Shown: positions 7,410 through 14,968 of the stretch, piece after piece
Numbering within the stretch: the first letter of the stretch is position 1
Layout of the letters: each line of letters opens with the position of its first letter
Source: HRBIN24 sp035574155
Lineage (GTDB): Bacteria > Chloroflexota > Dehalococcoidia > SM23-28-2 > HRBIN24
Reading direction: 5' to 3'
DNA length: 22,589 nt
Assembly (NCBI GenBank): GCA_035574155.1
Contig: DATLZD010000035.1
Location: 1-22,589, forward strand
The notes under the pieces: generated by a model
Database searches by the model: none
Seen by the model: only the letters and a program-made list of their open reading frames with translations
What the model was told of the DNA's origin: nothing
Translations under genes and position numbers: made by a program

Positions 7410-8837
7410 GTGGACAGGAGGCCCAGGACAGCCGCCGAGGTCATGGCCCTCTGCCGCGAGCGTGACGTCAAGATCGTGGACCTGAAGTTCACGGACCTCC
7501 CCGGCACCTTGCAGCACTTCTCCATCCCGGCCAAGGCCCTGGACGAGGGGGTGTTCCGAGAGGGCATCGGCTTCGACGGCTCCTCCATCCGCGGCTTCCA
7601 GCACATCCAGGAGTCAGACATGTTGCTGGTGCCCGACCCTACGAGCGCCTTCGTGGACCCAGTCTACAAGGTGCCCACCCTGTCCCTCATCTGCGATGTG
7701 CGCGACCCCGTGACGGGGGAGCGCTACTGGCGCGACCCCCGCTACGTGGCCCAGAAGGCCGAGGCCTACCTGCGGGAGTCGGGCATCGCCGATACGGCCT
7801 ACTTCGGCCCCGAGGTGGAGTTCTTCATCTTCGACAGCGTGCGCTACGACCAGAACGAGCACTGCGGTTACTACTTCATCGACTCCGAGGAGGGGGCCTG
7901 GAACTCGGGCCGCGAGGGCAAGAACCTGGGCCACCGCCCCCGCTACAAAGAGGGCTACTTCCCCGCCCCACCCACCGACAGCCTCCAGGACCTGCGCTCC
8001 ATCGCCATACTCAAGATGATGGAGGCGGGCATCGACGTCGAGGTCCACCACCACGAGGTGGCCACCGCTGGGCAGGGCGAGATCGACATGCGCTACCAGA
8101 CCCTGACCCGCATGGCCGACCAGGTGATGCTCTACAAGTATATCCTGCGCAACGTGGCCCGCGAGCACGACAAGACGGTCACCTTCATGCCCAAGCCCCT
8201 GTTCGGGGACAACGGCTCCGGCATGCACGTGCACGTGAGCCTATGGAAGGACGGCGAGAACCTGTTCTACGACCTGGAGGGCTATGCCCAGCTCAGCCTC
8301 GTGGGCATGTACTTCATCGGTGGGCTGCTGCGGCACGCCCGCGCCCTCTGCGCCCTCATCGCCCCCACCACCAACTCCTACCGGCGGCTAGTGCCAGGCT
8401 TCGAGGCGCCGGTGAACCTGGTCTACTCCCAGCGCAACCGCTCGGCGGCGGTGCGCATCCCCGTGTACTCCCGCAGCCCGGGGGCCAAGCGCATCGAGTT
8501 CCGCACGCCGGACCCGTCCTGCAACCCCTACCTGGCCTTCGCCGCCATCCTGATGGCCGGACTGGACGGCATCATGAACGAGATGGACCCTGGTGATCCC
8601 CTGGACACCGATGTCTACGAGCTGTCGCCCCAGGAGCTGGCCGGCCTACGCACGGTGCCCGGCAGCCTGGACGAGGCGCTGCGGGAGCTAGAGGCCGACC
8701 ACGAGTTCCTGCTCAGGGGCGGGGTGTTCACCTCCGACCTACTGGGGACATGGCTGGACTACAAGCGGCGGCGGGAGGTGGACCCGGTGCGTCTGCGCCC
8801 CCACCCCTACGAGTTCTACCTGTATTACGACATCTAG
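7410..8837 (+). CDS. glnA: Glutamine synthetase, type I
   Basis: Glutamine synthetase joins ammonia to glutamate using ATP, forming a dodecamer in the cytosol. The 475-aa product starts at GTG 7410, 6 nt after GGAGGTGA. Family motifs include FDGSSIRGFQHIQESDM near the N-terminus, GPEVEFFIFD, the ATP-site segment NGSGMHVHVS, the glutamate-site motif APTTNSYRRLVPGFEAPVN and NPYLAFAAILMAG. The tyrosine adenylylated in GSI-beta enzymes is present as Tyr403 in DVYELSP, and the C-terminus HPYEFYLYYDI matches the same subfamily. This predicts possible control by adenylylation, for which no transferase gene is seen here. It is the last gene of the GlnR-box operon; its stop shares a CTAG with the true end of the convergent OsmC-family gene. 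Confidence 0.96.
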   Translation: MDRRPRTAAEVMALCRERDVKIVDLKFTDLPGTLQHFSIPAKALDEGVFREGIGFDGSSIRGFQHIQESDMLLVPDPTSAFVDPVYKVPTLSLICDVRDPVTGERYWRDPRYVAQKAEAYLRESGIADTAYFGPEVEFFIFDSVRYDQNEHCGYYFIDSEEGAWNSGREGKNLGHRPRYKEGYFPAPPTDSLQDLRSIAILKMMEAGIDVEVHHHEVATAGQGEIDMRYQTLTRMADQVMLYKYILRNVAREHDKTVTFMPKPLFGDNGSGMHVHVSLWKDGENLFYDLEGYAQLSLVGMYFIGGLLRHARALCALIAPTTNSYRRLVPGFEAPVNLVYSQRNRSAAVRIPVYSRSPGAKRIEFRTPDPSCNPYLAFAAILMAGLDGIMNEMDPGDPLDTDVYELSPQELAGLRTVPGSLDEALRELEADHEFLLRGGVFTSDLLGTWLDYKRRREVDPVRLRPHPYEFYLYYDI

Positions 8838-9262
8838 ACGGGGAGCGCCTCTATCTCGATGTCGACCCGGGTCGCCACGGCGACCGCCCGGTAGAGGGGT
8901 CAGCGCCCCTGGTAGGCCTCCACCAGGCGGCGGGCGTCCTCCTCCTCAACGCCGTGGAGGCGGAAGTGCATCTCCACCCGTAGGAAGTCCTGGGGCGCGT
9001 CCTGTCGGCGCACCCCGGCGATCTCCACCTCGGCGCGCCCCAGGGGCAGGCCCCACTGGCGGGCGAAGGACTCCACCAGGAGCACGGCGCATCCCGAGAC
9101 CCCGGCCAGGAAGGCCTCGGCTGGCGTTATCTCCTCGCCGGGGCCACCACCGTAGGCCGGCTCGTCGATGACGAAGTGGTGGTTGCGGGCGCTGTTCAGG
9201 GAGCGACCAGGGATGCCGCTGGAGCGGGAGAGGACGCGGGTCACGATGAGGTCTTGGTCCAC
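8834..9262 (-). CDS. OsmC/Ohr-family thiol peroxidase, candidate selenoprotein with in-frame TGA
   Basis: OsmC/Ohr proteins reduce organic hydroperoxides with two conserved cysteines. The ORF reads 120 aa to a TGA at 8902-8900, but the same frame continues 21 codons, PLYRAVAVATRVDIEIEALP plus V, to TAG at 8836-8834. The total of 142 residues is the normal family length. The first cysteine is Cys58 in FLAGVSGCAVLL. The second belongs in the family's C-P-V/L motif, and here the codon before PLYR is TGA (residue 121), so Sec or a nonsense mutation is implied. Twenty of the 21 codons after TGA end in G or C. A hairpin follows the TGA at SECIS-like distance. The true stop shares CTAG with glnA's stop, as lysC and holA do. 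GTG at 9262 follows GGGAGGG by 6 nt and overlaps the stop of the preceding gene by one base. The alternative is a truncated OsmC lacking its second cysteine. Confidence 0.8.
8870..8885 (-). promoter_or_regulatory. SECIS-like stem-loop downstream of in-frame TGA
   Basis: On the minus strand GGTCGC (8885-8880) pairs perfectly with GCGACC (8875-8870) around the four-base loop CGTG. Twenty nucleotides separate the A of the TGA (8900) from the loop. From memory, the bacterial SECIS model asks for a small apical loop with a G in its first two positions and 16-37 nt between UGA and loop; both are met. It lies within the coding extension, as bacterial SECIS elements do. The same palindrome could be read as a weak bidirectional terminator for glnA, but no T-tract follows on either strand. 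Confidence 0.5.
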
Positions 9263-9624
9263 TACATGCCCTCCCGTAGCAACTGCTCGGTGGCGAACTC
9301 CAGGTAGGTCACCGCCTCCGAGAAGCTGAAACGGTCGCGTTGGTAGCGGAGGGCGGGCGGACTGCCCGGCGTCACCACCAGCTCCACCCCCAGTCGGGGG
9401 AACATGAAGATGCGCCTTATCCCCTCCTGGCCCTGGAGCAGCTCGGGCCGGCGCCGCAGCATCTCCAGGAAGGCCTCGGCTGAGCGGCGCACCGCGTCCT
9501 GGTAATCGCCCCGGCGCAGGGAGTCCTGGGCGGCCTGCAGGGAGGCCCTCAGTTCCGGGTCCTGGATGCGGTCTACCTTGCCGGCCACGGCCGCATCATA
9601 TGGAAGAGACGATGGGGTAGTCAA
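9262..9624 (-). CDS. Small uncharacterised protein between LLM and OsmC genes
   Basis: I do not recognise a family. The product has up to 120 aa, without signal peptide or membrane helix. The N-terminal half is helical and charged (DPELRASLQAAQDSLRRGDY, then a run of Ala, Arg and Glu), reminiscent of a TPR-like helix pair. The C-terminal part contains RIFMFPRLGVELVVTPG and FSFSEAVTYLEFATEQLL. The start is uncertain. TTG at 9624 overlaps the LLM gene by 29 nt and has AGGAG 13 nt upstream; GTG at 9588 starts just after the LLM stop but lacks a ribosome binding site. The stop overlaps the GTG of the OsmC-family gene by one base (TAGTG), so the two are translationally coupled. Confidence 0.75.
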   Translation of the reverse strand: MTTPSSLPYDAAVAGKVDRIQDPELRASLQAAQDSLRRGDYQDAVRRSAEAFLEMLRRRPELLQGQEGIRRIFMFPRLGVELVVTPGSPPALRYQRDRFSFSEAVTYLEFATEQLLREGM

Positions 9625-10846
9625 CGGGCGCTAGCTGCTCCTGGCGCCAGCGCCGGTGCTGCTCGTGCCGCTCCTTGAACTCCGGCAGCACCTTGGTGCC
9701 GAAGCGGTAGAGGGAGTCCATGATGTCCTCATGCTTGCGGGCACCGCACTGGGCCACGAACAGCATCACGTCCAGGTGGGCCTCCTCGTAGCGCAGCAGG
9801 GTCTCGCGGACGAACTCGGGGGTCCCGATGCAGCCGCCCCGCTGGGCGGCCCGCCAGAGGGCGCGTCCCACCTCGTCCTTGGGCTCCTCGCCGAAGCCGC
9901 CCCGGTAGCCGGCGAAGCCGCGGAACCACTCGGCCAGCCCGCCCCAGCGCTGCTCCGGCGGTGTGTCCTTGAACTGGCGGTAGAGGTTCACCTGTCCGGG
10001 GCGGTGGCTGCCCCCGGTGAAGGGGCTGTAATAGTAGCCCAGGGAGTAGGAGAAGAACTGGGCGCCCTCCAGCCCCTTGGCGATGGCCTCTTCGTCGCTG
10101 TCGAAGCAGGACAGCACCGACAGGACGGCCAGGGCCGGGTTGATGGCCTTGCCGATGGGGAAGCACTCCTCACGGATGAGGCGGTAATACTCCTCGACCC
10201 GCTCTCGCGCCTCCTCCGGCGTCTCGAAGCCGAAGCCTAGGGAGCCGATGCCCAGGCGGGCGGCCACCATGGTGGTCTCGCGGCGGGAGGCGGCCACCCA
10301 GACCGGCGGATGGGGCTTCTGCAGCGGCTTGGGGATGACGTTGCGGGCCGGCATGGCGAAGTAGGCGCCCTCGTAGCCCGGATAGGGCACCTCGGTCATC
10401 ATGCGCAGGCATTCGCGGGTGGCCTCCTCCCACATCATCTTCTTCTCCTCGCGACGCACCCCGAAGCCACCCATTTCCATCTCGGAGGAGGACTCGCCGG
10501 TGCCGAACTCGACCCGGCCGTCGGAGACCAGGTCCAGCATGGCTATGCGCTCCGCCACCCGGGCCGGGTGGTTGTAAGGCGGCGGCATGAGGACGATGCC
10601 GTGGCCCAGCCGCATGTTCTTGGTCCGCTGGCTGGCTGCTGCCAGGAACACCTCCGGGGCCGAGGAGTGGGAATATTCCTCCAGGAAATGGTGCTCGACG
10701 ATGAAGATGTAGTCGAACCCGAGCTTGTCGGCCAGTTCGATCTGCTCCAGGGCCTCCTTGACGATGCGGTGCTCCTGGTCGGGGAGCCACTGGTCGGCGT
10801 CGTATGGCTTGGGAAGCTGCAGCTCATAGAAGAGACCGAACTTCAT
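9596..10846 (-). CDS. LLM-class flavin-dependent oxidoreductase (luciferase-like monooxygenase)
   Basis: A TIM-barrel flavoprotein of the bacterial luciferase-like family, using reduced FMN or F420 to oxidise an unknown substrate. The 416-aa product begins MKFGLFYELQLP and contains FDYIFIVEHHFLEEYSHSSA, LGHGIVLMPPPYNHPARVAE, VSDGRVEFGTGESSSEMEMG and KPHPPVWVAASR, the standard order of luciferase-family motifs. The ATG at 10846 has GGGAG 8 nt upstream; an in-frame GTG at 10855 would add three residues. It is longer than many relatives (about 330-380 aa) because of an extended C-terminal tail rich in His, Arg and Glu. It is the first gene of a three-gene unit with the small unknown gene and the OsmC-family peroxidase. 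Substrate and cofactor cannot be decided from sequence. Confidence 0.92.
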   Translation of the reverse strand: MKFGLFYELQLPKPYDADQWLPDQEHRIVKEALEQIELADKLGFDYIFIVEHHFLEEYSHSSAPEVFLAAASQRTKNMRLGHGIVLMPPPYNHPARVAERIAMLDLVSDGRVEFGTGESSSEMEMGGFGVRREEKKMMWEEATRECLRMMTEVPYPGYEGAYFAMPARNVIPKPLQKPHPPVWVAASRRETTMVAARLGIGSLGFGFETPEEARERVEEYYRLIREECFPIGKAINPALAVLSVLSCFDSDEEAIAKGLEGAQFFSYSLGYYYSPFTGGSHRPGQVNLYRQFKDTPPEQRWGGLAEWFRGFAGYRGGFGEEPKDEVGRALWRAAQRGGCIGTPEFVRETLLRYEEAHLDVMLFVAQCGARKHEDIMDSLYRFGTKVLPEFKERHEQHRRWRQEQLAPVDYPIVSSI

Positions 10847-10907
10847 CTCGGACACTCCCGTCCTCGGCCCGCCGTTCGTCCTAGCGAGCGCTCAGGCTAT
10901 CAAGGCA

Positions 10908-10937
10908 ATTATGGGCCAGCCCGTCCCAGGTTGACAA
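10908..10937 (-). promoter_or_regulatory. Candidate promoter for LLM-OsmC operon
   Basis: On the minus strand TTGTCA (10937-10932) and CATAAT (10913-10908) are separated by 18 bp. This is a good sigma70-type promoter reading toward the LLM gene, with a leader of about 55 nt. Confidence 0.45.
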
Positions 10938-10947
10938 GGAGTCCTCT

Positions 10948-10962
10948 AGGGGCTTTGCCCCT
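10948..10962 (-). terminator. Hairpin downstream of lipoprotein gene, possible terminator
   Basis: AGGGGC (10948-10953) and GCCCCT (10957-10962) form a perfect 6-bp stem with a 3-nt loop. It lies 24 bp past the stop of the lipoprotein gene and before the promoter of the LLM gene. No T-tract follows, so it is at best a weak intrinsic terminator. Confidence 0.35.
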
Positions 10963-10986
10963 CTCCATAGGCGGCCCCTTGACCGC

Positions 10987-11991
10987 TCAGGGGAAGCGCT
11001 CGTGCAGGAAGCCGCGGAAGGCCTCGCCGGTGGGGCGGAGGGTGCCGTCGGGCTCCATCAGGCCCCTGGCCTGGGGGCCGTCCAGGCCGAACCAGACGAC
11101 GATGGGTAGGCCCAAGCTCAGGGCCTGCTCCATCAAGGCGGTGGTGACCCGTGGGTCGTCGTTGTGCTGCCCCATCTCGTTGCAGACCACTGGGAGGCCA
11201 GTGGCCTCCTGCAGGTAGGCCACCGCCTCCCCTAGGGCGGCGGCGTCAGCGATATACCAATGGAAGTTGACGTAGTCGGCTCCGGCGGCCCGGTACTGGG
11301 CCAGCAGTGCCCTGCCCTTCTCCAGCTGTTGACGGGCGAGGGCGGACCCCAGCTCCTCCCTCTGACGGGGGTCGAATGCCCTGGCGGCGAAGCTCCGGGC
11401 CGCATCGGCCTGACCGCTGTCCAGGTAGTGTTGGTAGACCAGGAGGGCCACCAGCGAGGAGACCAGGCCGCCGTTGGTGCAGGGGATGCCCCGCTGGTGG
11501 GCCACCTGGCAGGCCGCCCTCAGCTCCTGGCCATATTGCTCGGGAGAGCCGGAGTAGAACAGGGCTGAGTTCTCCTCGTTCTCCACCACCAGGAGGGCAG
11601 GACGGTAGCGGTCCAGGACCTGGTCAAGACGCTGGCGGTAGGCGTCCAGGTCCGAGGGCGGCATCGAGGGCGATGGGCCGCCGCCGTTGCGGACGGTGAG
11701 GACCAGGCCCAGCCCGCCCTGCAGGGCAGCCTCGCAGGGCGGGCAGCTGCCTTCCCAGCGGTCGAGGAAGATGGCCTCCGGACGCAAGTAGGCGACGCCC
11801 AGGTCCTGTGCCACCTGCACCATCGCCTTGGGGCTGCGGGCCAGGGCGGGCGGCAGCATGACCCCGAACGGGTTGGGGGACTGGAGCGCGGGCAGGGGCG
11901 GCCGGGATGGGGCGGCCGTGCGGCACGAGCAGGCGGACAGGGCCAGGACCAGGGCCAGGCCTACCGTTGGCAGTAGGGTCCGGGGCTTCAC
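10987..11991 (-). CDS. Lipoprotein with glycoside-hydrolase-like TIM barrel
   Basis: The 334-aa product starts with a lipoprotein signal peptide: positively charged MKPR, hydrophobic core, then lipobox LSAC with Cys21. The mature part looks like a clan GH-A type barrel. Candidate acid/base and nucleophile glutamates are in VVENEEN (Glu138-140) and VVCNEMG (Glu272), each at a predicted strand end, and aromatic residues lie in YVNFHWYI (about 240-247). The exact family and substrate are not recognised. The GTG start is 9 nt after the stop of the GH3-winged-helix gene, so they are co-transcribed. This suggests a surface-anchored glycan-binding or glycan-cutting partner of that regulator. It could also be catalytically inactive. 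Confidence 0.85.
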   Translation of the reverse strand: MKPRTLLPTVGLALVLALSACSCRTAAPSRPPLPALQSPNPFGVMLPPALARSPKAMVQVAQDLGVAYLRPEAIFLDRWEGSCPPCEAALQGGLGLVLTVRNGGGPSPSMPPSDLDAYRQRLDQVLDRYRPALLVVENEENSALFYSGSPEQYGQELRAACQVAHQRGIPCTNGGLVSSLVALLVYQHYLDSGQADAARSFAARAFDPRQREELGSALARQQLEKGRALLAQYRAAGADYVNFHWYIADAAALGEAVAYLQEATGLPVVCNEMGQHNDDPRVTTALMEQALSLGLPIVVWFGLDGPQARGLMEPDGTLRPTGEAFRGFLHERFP

Positions 11992-12000
11992 GGGTACGCC

Positions 12001-14820
12001 TCAGGCCTCCAGGCGGTAGCCCAGGCCCCGCAGGGTGACGATGCGGACTTGCTCGGCGCCGCTGCTGCGCAGCCTCTCCCGCAGGCGGTGGACCAACGAG
12101 TCCAGGGCCTGATCGGAGATGCCGCCGGCATCGGCTTCGGGCCACACCCGCCGCACGATCTCCTCCCGGGTGCAGACGCGACCAGCGTTCTCGTAGAGGT
12201 AGGCCAGCAGGTCGAACTGCTCCCGCGACAGGGGCGGGAGGAGCTCATGGCCCTTGATGAAGACCCGTCGGCCGGCGAGGTCTACCGTCAGCTCCGAGGG
12301 CGGCAGGGGGTGGGGCGGGGGTGCACCCACGGGGCTGGCCGGCCCGGCCGTCGTCTGGGGCCGCAGCCCTGGGCGTGCCCGCCGCGACAGCAGATAGCCC
12401 ACCGCCGCCAGCAGCAGGGCGGCCACCCCGGACGCGACCGGCACCGTCGGGAAGCCTCGCCCTGAGTCCGGCACCCCCGGGCCGGTAGAGGACGGGTGGT
12501 CGCCCCTGTCGCCCACGGTGATGGGCGGCGACGTCCAGAGCAGCGGGCCGCTGCCGACGGTCACCCGCACGGGCCCCGCCTGGGGCACTATTATCTCCGC
12601 CCTGGCCACCCCCTCCTTGGTGAGGGCCTGCACGCGCTGGTTCCCCCCGTCGGGCAGGACGAAGGTGAAGGTTACAGGGGTGCCGTCGGGGACGCGGTGA
12701 CCGTTGCGGGCCAGGAGGGGCGTTGCCAGCTCCACGGAGAGCGGCTCCCCCGGGCGGGGAGGGTCGGGCCGCAACCGCAGCTGCGGCGTCTGGTCCGGGT
12801 CGGCCTGGGCCTGTTCCGAGATGCGGTAGAGGGCATAGCTGTCCACCACGTAGTCCACCGGCAGCCGCCCCCGGCCCGCCTCGGCGAAGACGGTGGGGTC
12901 GTGGAATAGGACCTTTATGGCCGCCCGCAGATGGTGCTCCGTCTTGCTGTAGAGGGCCACGAACAGGTCGAGGTTGAACAGCTCGCCGGCGTCCAGGTGG
13001 TAGGGGGAGCCGAAGGCGAAGACCACCACCTGCTTGCCCCGTAGCTCGGGCAGGGAGCGGACCTGCCTGAGGAAGGTCTTGAGGGCCTCCGAGGCGGGGT
13101 ATTCCAGAGGGTCCCGCTCCAGGTAGGCCAGCACGATGTAGTCGGCCTCCCTCAGGGCCTCCATCGCCTGAGGCGACTGCCCCCGCAGGGCCCCTGCCAG
13201 GTCGCTGAAGCCGATGCTGCGCAGGTTCTCGGGCAGGACCCGCCCCGGATACATCTCCAAGGCCAGGGCGGCCAGCTTCCCCCGTGGCCAATAGGGCGGG
13301 TAGCGCCGGGTGGGCGGAGAGCAGGCCGGGTCGTCCCAGCACTCGACGAACAGCACCCGCTGGCCCACGCTGGGGGCCGGCAGGCGCACCCGGAACTCGT
13401 CCAGGCCGGCGGGGCGGATGAAGGTCACGGCCCGCAGCGCCAGGGTGTCCATGAGGGCCCGGTCGTCGGCCCGGCCGACGCTGCCCTGGGGCATCGCCGT
13501 AACCGCCTGCGGGTCCAGGCCTGGGTAGAGGCGGGCCTTGACCATCAGGACGCGGCGAACGGCGTCGTCCACCCGTTGGCGGACTAGGGGGTCGCCCTCG
13601 TAGCGGGATACCAGGTAGGCGATGGTGCTGGGAAGGTCACGCAGGTGCCAGACGGCGGCCAGGGCTAGCAGGTCGTTGCCGGCCAGCAGCGCCTCCTCCA
13701 TGACGCTGGCGTGCAGGTAGTCGCCGAACTTGCGGCGGGCATAGGCGAGGGCGGCGCCGCTGCCTAGGTCATCGGCAACGATGAGGCCGCCAGCCTGCCG
13801 CCAGGAGGCCATCTGGGGCAGGGAGAAGAAGGACTGGAGGCAGGACGGGCTGAAGGTGATGGGGGCATCGGCGGTGCAGCCGGGGACGCCGGCATAGCTC
13901 AAGTGGGAGGTCATGATGGCATCGGTCACCCCCGCTTGCCCCGGCGTCCCCTGGGCCACGGCGGCGAAGGGAACCAGGTCCACCTGCTGCAGCTCCTCCA
14001 GCGTCTTGCCCACGATGACGGGGATGTCCTCGCTGTCCACCTTGCGGTTGCTGCGGCCGTGGCCGGGAAAGTGCTTGGCCACTGCCGCCAGCCTGCCCTC
14101 GGAGCAGGCGTGGAGGCCCTGCACGTAGCGGGAGCCCATCTCCGCCACCCAGAGGGGGTGGCCGCCGAAGACGCGGATACCCTGGTCGCCCTGGCCACCG
14201 GACCGGGGCAGGTCCAGCACATCTAGGTCAGGGCCGAAGAGCATGTTGACGCCCACCGCCCGCAGCTCGCGGCCCACGATGCAGCCCACCGCCTCGGCCA
14301 GGGAGGGGTCGAAGGTGGCGCCGATGGCCATGGCGCTGGGCACCGGTGTGAAGCCGTTGATGAGGCGGGTGAGGGGACGGCCATCCCCCTCGTGATCCAC
14401 TGCCACCAGTAGGGGCAGGCAGACCTCCCGCCCGGCCAGGTTGCGGCGGGTCGCCTCGCAGGCCTGACGCTGTAGCTGGGCTACCAGGCCCGCCACCTGG
14501 GCGGGGGTATCGACGCCGCCACCGCGAGCGAAGCCGCAGTCGTTAGGGTCGTGCTCGGGGCCGTTGACGATATTGCAGTTCTCCTGGCTTAGGTAGACGC
14601 CTCCCACCTTGAGCTCGGACAGCAGGCGGCGGACGTCGGCGGACGCCTCGGCCCCTAGGAAGCCTACCAGGAACAGCTGTCCCACCTTCTCCCGGGCCGT
14701 CATGGCGCTCATCAGGGCCGACACCAGCTCCGCATCGAACCCAGGCTGGGCACGGGCGGGGCCGGCGGCCAGCAGCGCTAGCAAGGAGAGGGCCGAAGCG
14801 AGTGCTATGCCTTTGAGCAC
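12001..14820 (-). CDS. GH3 (NagZ-like) ectodomain - TM - OmpR-type winged-helix fusion, putative transmembrane regulator
   Basis: This 939-aa protein joins an extracellular glycosidase domain to a DNA-binding domain. The N-terminus (residues 1-24, ending ARA) is a signal peptide. Residues about 30-430 are GH3, with DHEGDGRPLTRL, KHFPGHG (249-255) and LIVADDLGSGAA carrying the nucleophile candidate Asp350/351. About 440-640 resembles the GH3 C-terminal domain and about 690-770 an Ig-like fold. A single membrane helix lies near 793-811 (VASGVAALLLAAVGYLL), followed by SRRARPG, so the C-terminus should be cytoplasmic. Residues 843-939 are an OmpR/PhoB-type winged helix (SREQFDLLAYLYENAGRVCTR, VHRLRERL, LRGLGYRLEA). 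The NagZ acid/base His of the D-S-H motif is Glu264 (DSE). The GTG at 14820 lies at the predicted transcription start. The domain order is clear; the sensing role is inferred. Confidence 0.92.
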   Translation of the reverse strand: MLKGIALASALSLLALLAAGPARAQPGFDAELVSALMSAMTAREKVGQLFLVGFLGAEASADVRRLLSELKVGGVYLSQENCNIVNGPEHDPNDCGFARGGGVDTPAQVAGLVAQLQRQACEATRRNLAGREVCLPLLVAVDHEGDGRPLTRLINGFTPVPSAMAIGATFDPSLAEAVGCIVGRELRAVGVNMLFGPDLDVLDLPRSGGQGDQGIRVFGGHPLWVAEMGSRYVQGLHACSEGRLAAVAKHFPGHGRSNRKVDSEDIPVIVGKTLEELQQVDLVPFAAVAQGTPGQAGVTDAIMTSHLSYAGVPGCTADAPITFSPSCLQSFFSLPQMASWRQAGGLIVADDLGSGAALAYARRKFGDYLHASVMEEALLAGNDLLALAAVWHLRDLPSTIAYLVSRYEGDPLVRQRVDDAVRRVLMVKARLYPGLDPQAVTAMPQGSVGRADDRALMDTLALRAVTFIRPAGLDEFRVRLPAPSVGQRVLFVECWDDPACSPPTRRYPPYWPRGKLAALALEMYPGRVLPENLRSIGFSDLAGALRGQSPQAMEALREADYIVLAYLERDPLEYPASEALKTFLRQVRSLPELRGKQVVVFAFGSPYHLDAGELFNLDLFVALYSKTEHHLRAAIKVLFHDPTVFAEAGRGRLPVDYVVDSYALYRISEQAQADPDQTPQLRLRPDPPRPGEPLSVELATPLLARNGHRVPDGTPVTFTFVLPDGGNQRVQALTKEGVARAEIIVPQAGPVRVTVGSGPLLWTSPPITVGDRGDHPSSTGPGVPDSGRGFPTVPVASGVAALLLAAVGYLLSRRARPGLRPQTTAGPASPVGAPPPHPLPPSELTVDLAGRRVFIKGHELLPPLSREQFDLLAYLYENAGRVCTREEIVRRVWPEADAGGISDQALDSLVHRLRERLRSSGAEQVRIVTLRGLGYRLEA

Positions 14821-14826
14821 AGGTCA

Positions 14827-14832
14827 AGTATA
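14827..14832 (-). promoter_or_regulatory. Candidate -10 element giving a leaderless GH3-winged-helix mRNA
   Basis: TATACT on the minus strand ends 6 nt before the GTG start at 14820, so transcription would begin at or next to the start codon. No strong ribosome binding site or -35 hexamer is seen. This fits a leaderless transcript; the alternative is a downstream start, but none fits the signal peptide as well. Confidence 0.4.
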
Positions 14833-14968
14833 TCCCCTGCCCATCATCGGCGAGAGGAGCTTGGCGCCGTCGCCGGCGGGCTGCCAGGCGACTGCAAGGA
14901 TGGCGCAAGGGAAGCGCCATGTTCCGGCCAAGGCTATGCGTCAATCTGGGTGGTGGAGGGCAGTGGGG

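Noticed and set aside
8870..8885. Hairpin as intrinsic terminator of glnA
   Set aside because: There is no T-tract on either strand and it lies inside the coding extension of the OsmC-family gene, where a SECIS role explains it better.
8834..8899. Sequence after the OsmC TGA as a remnant of a separate RidA-like gene
   Set aside because: It is in the same frame, completes the OsmC C-P-x motif and gives the family's full length, so it belongs to OsmC.
14609..14968. Upstream extension of the beta-lactamase-like ORF
   Set aside because: It lies antisense to the GH3 gene and lacks family-like sequence; ATG 14969 with GGAGGG and a membrane segment is the better start.
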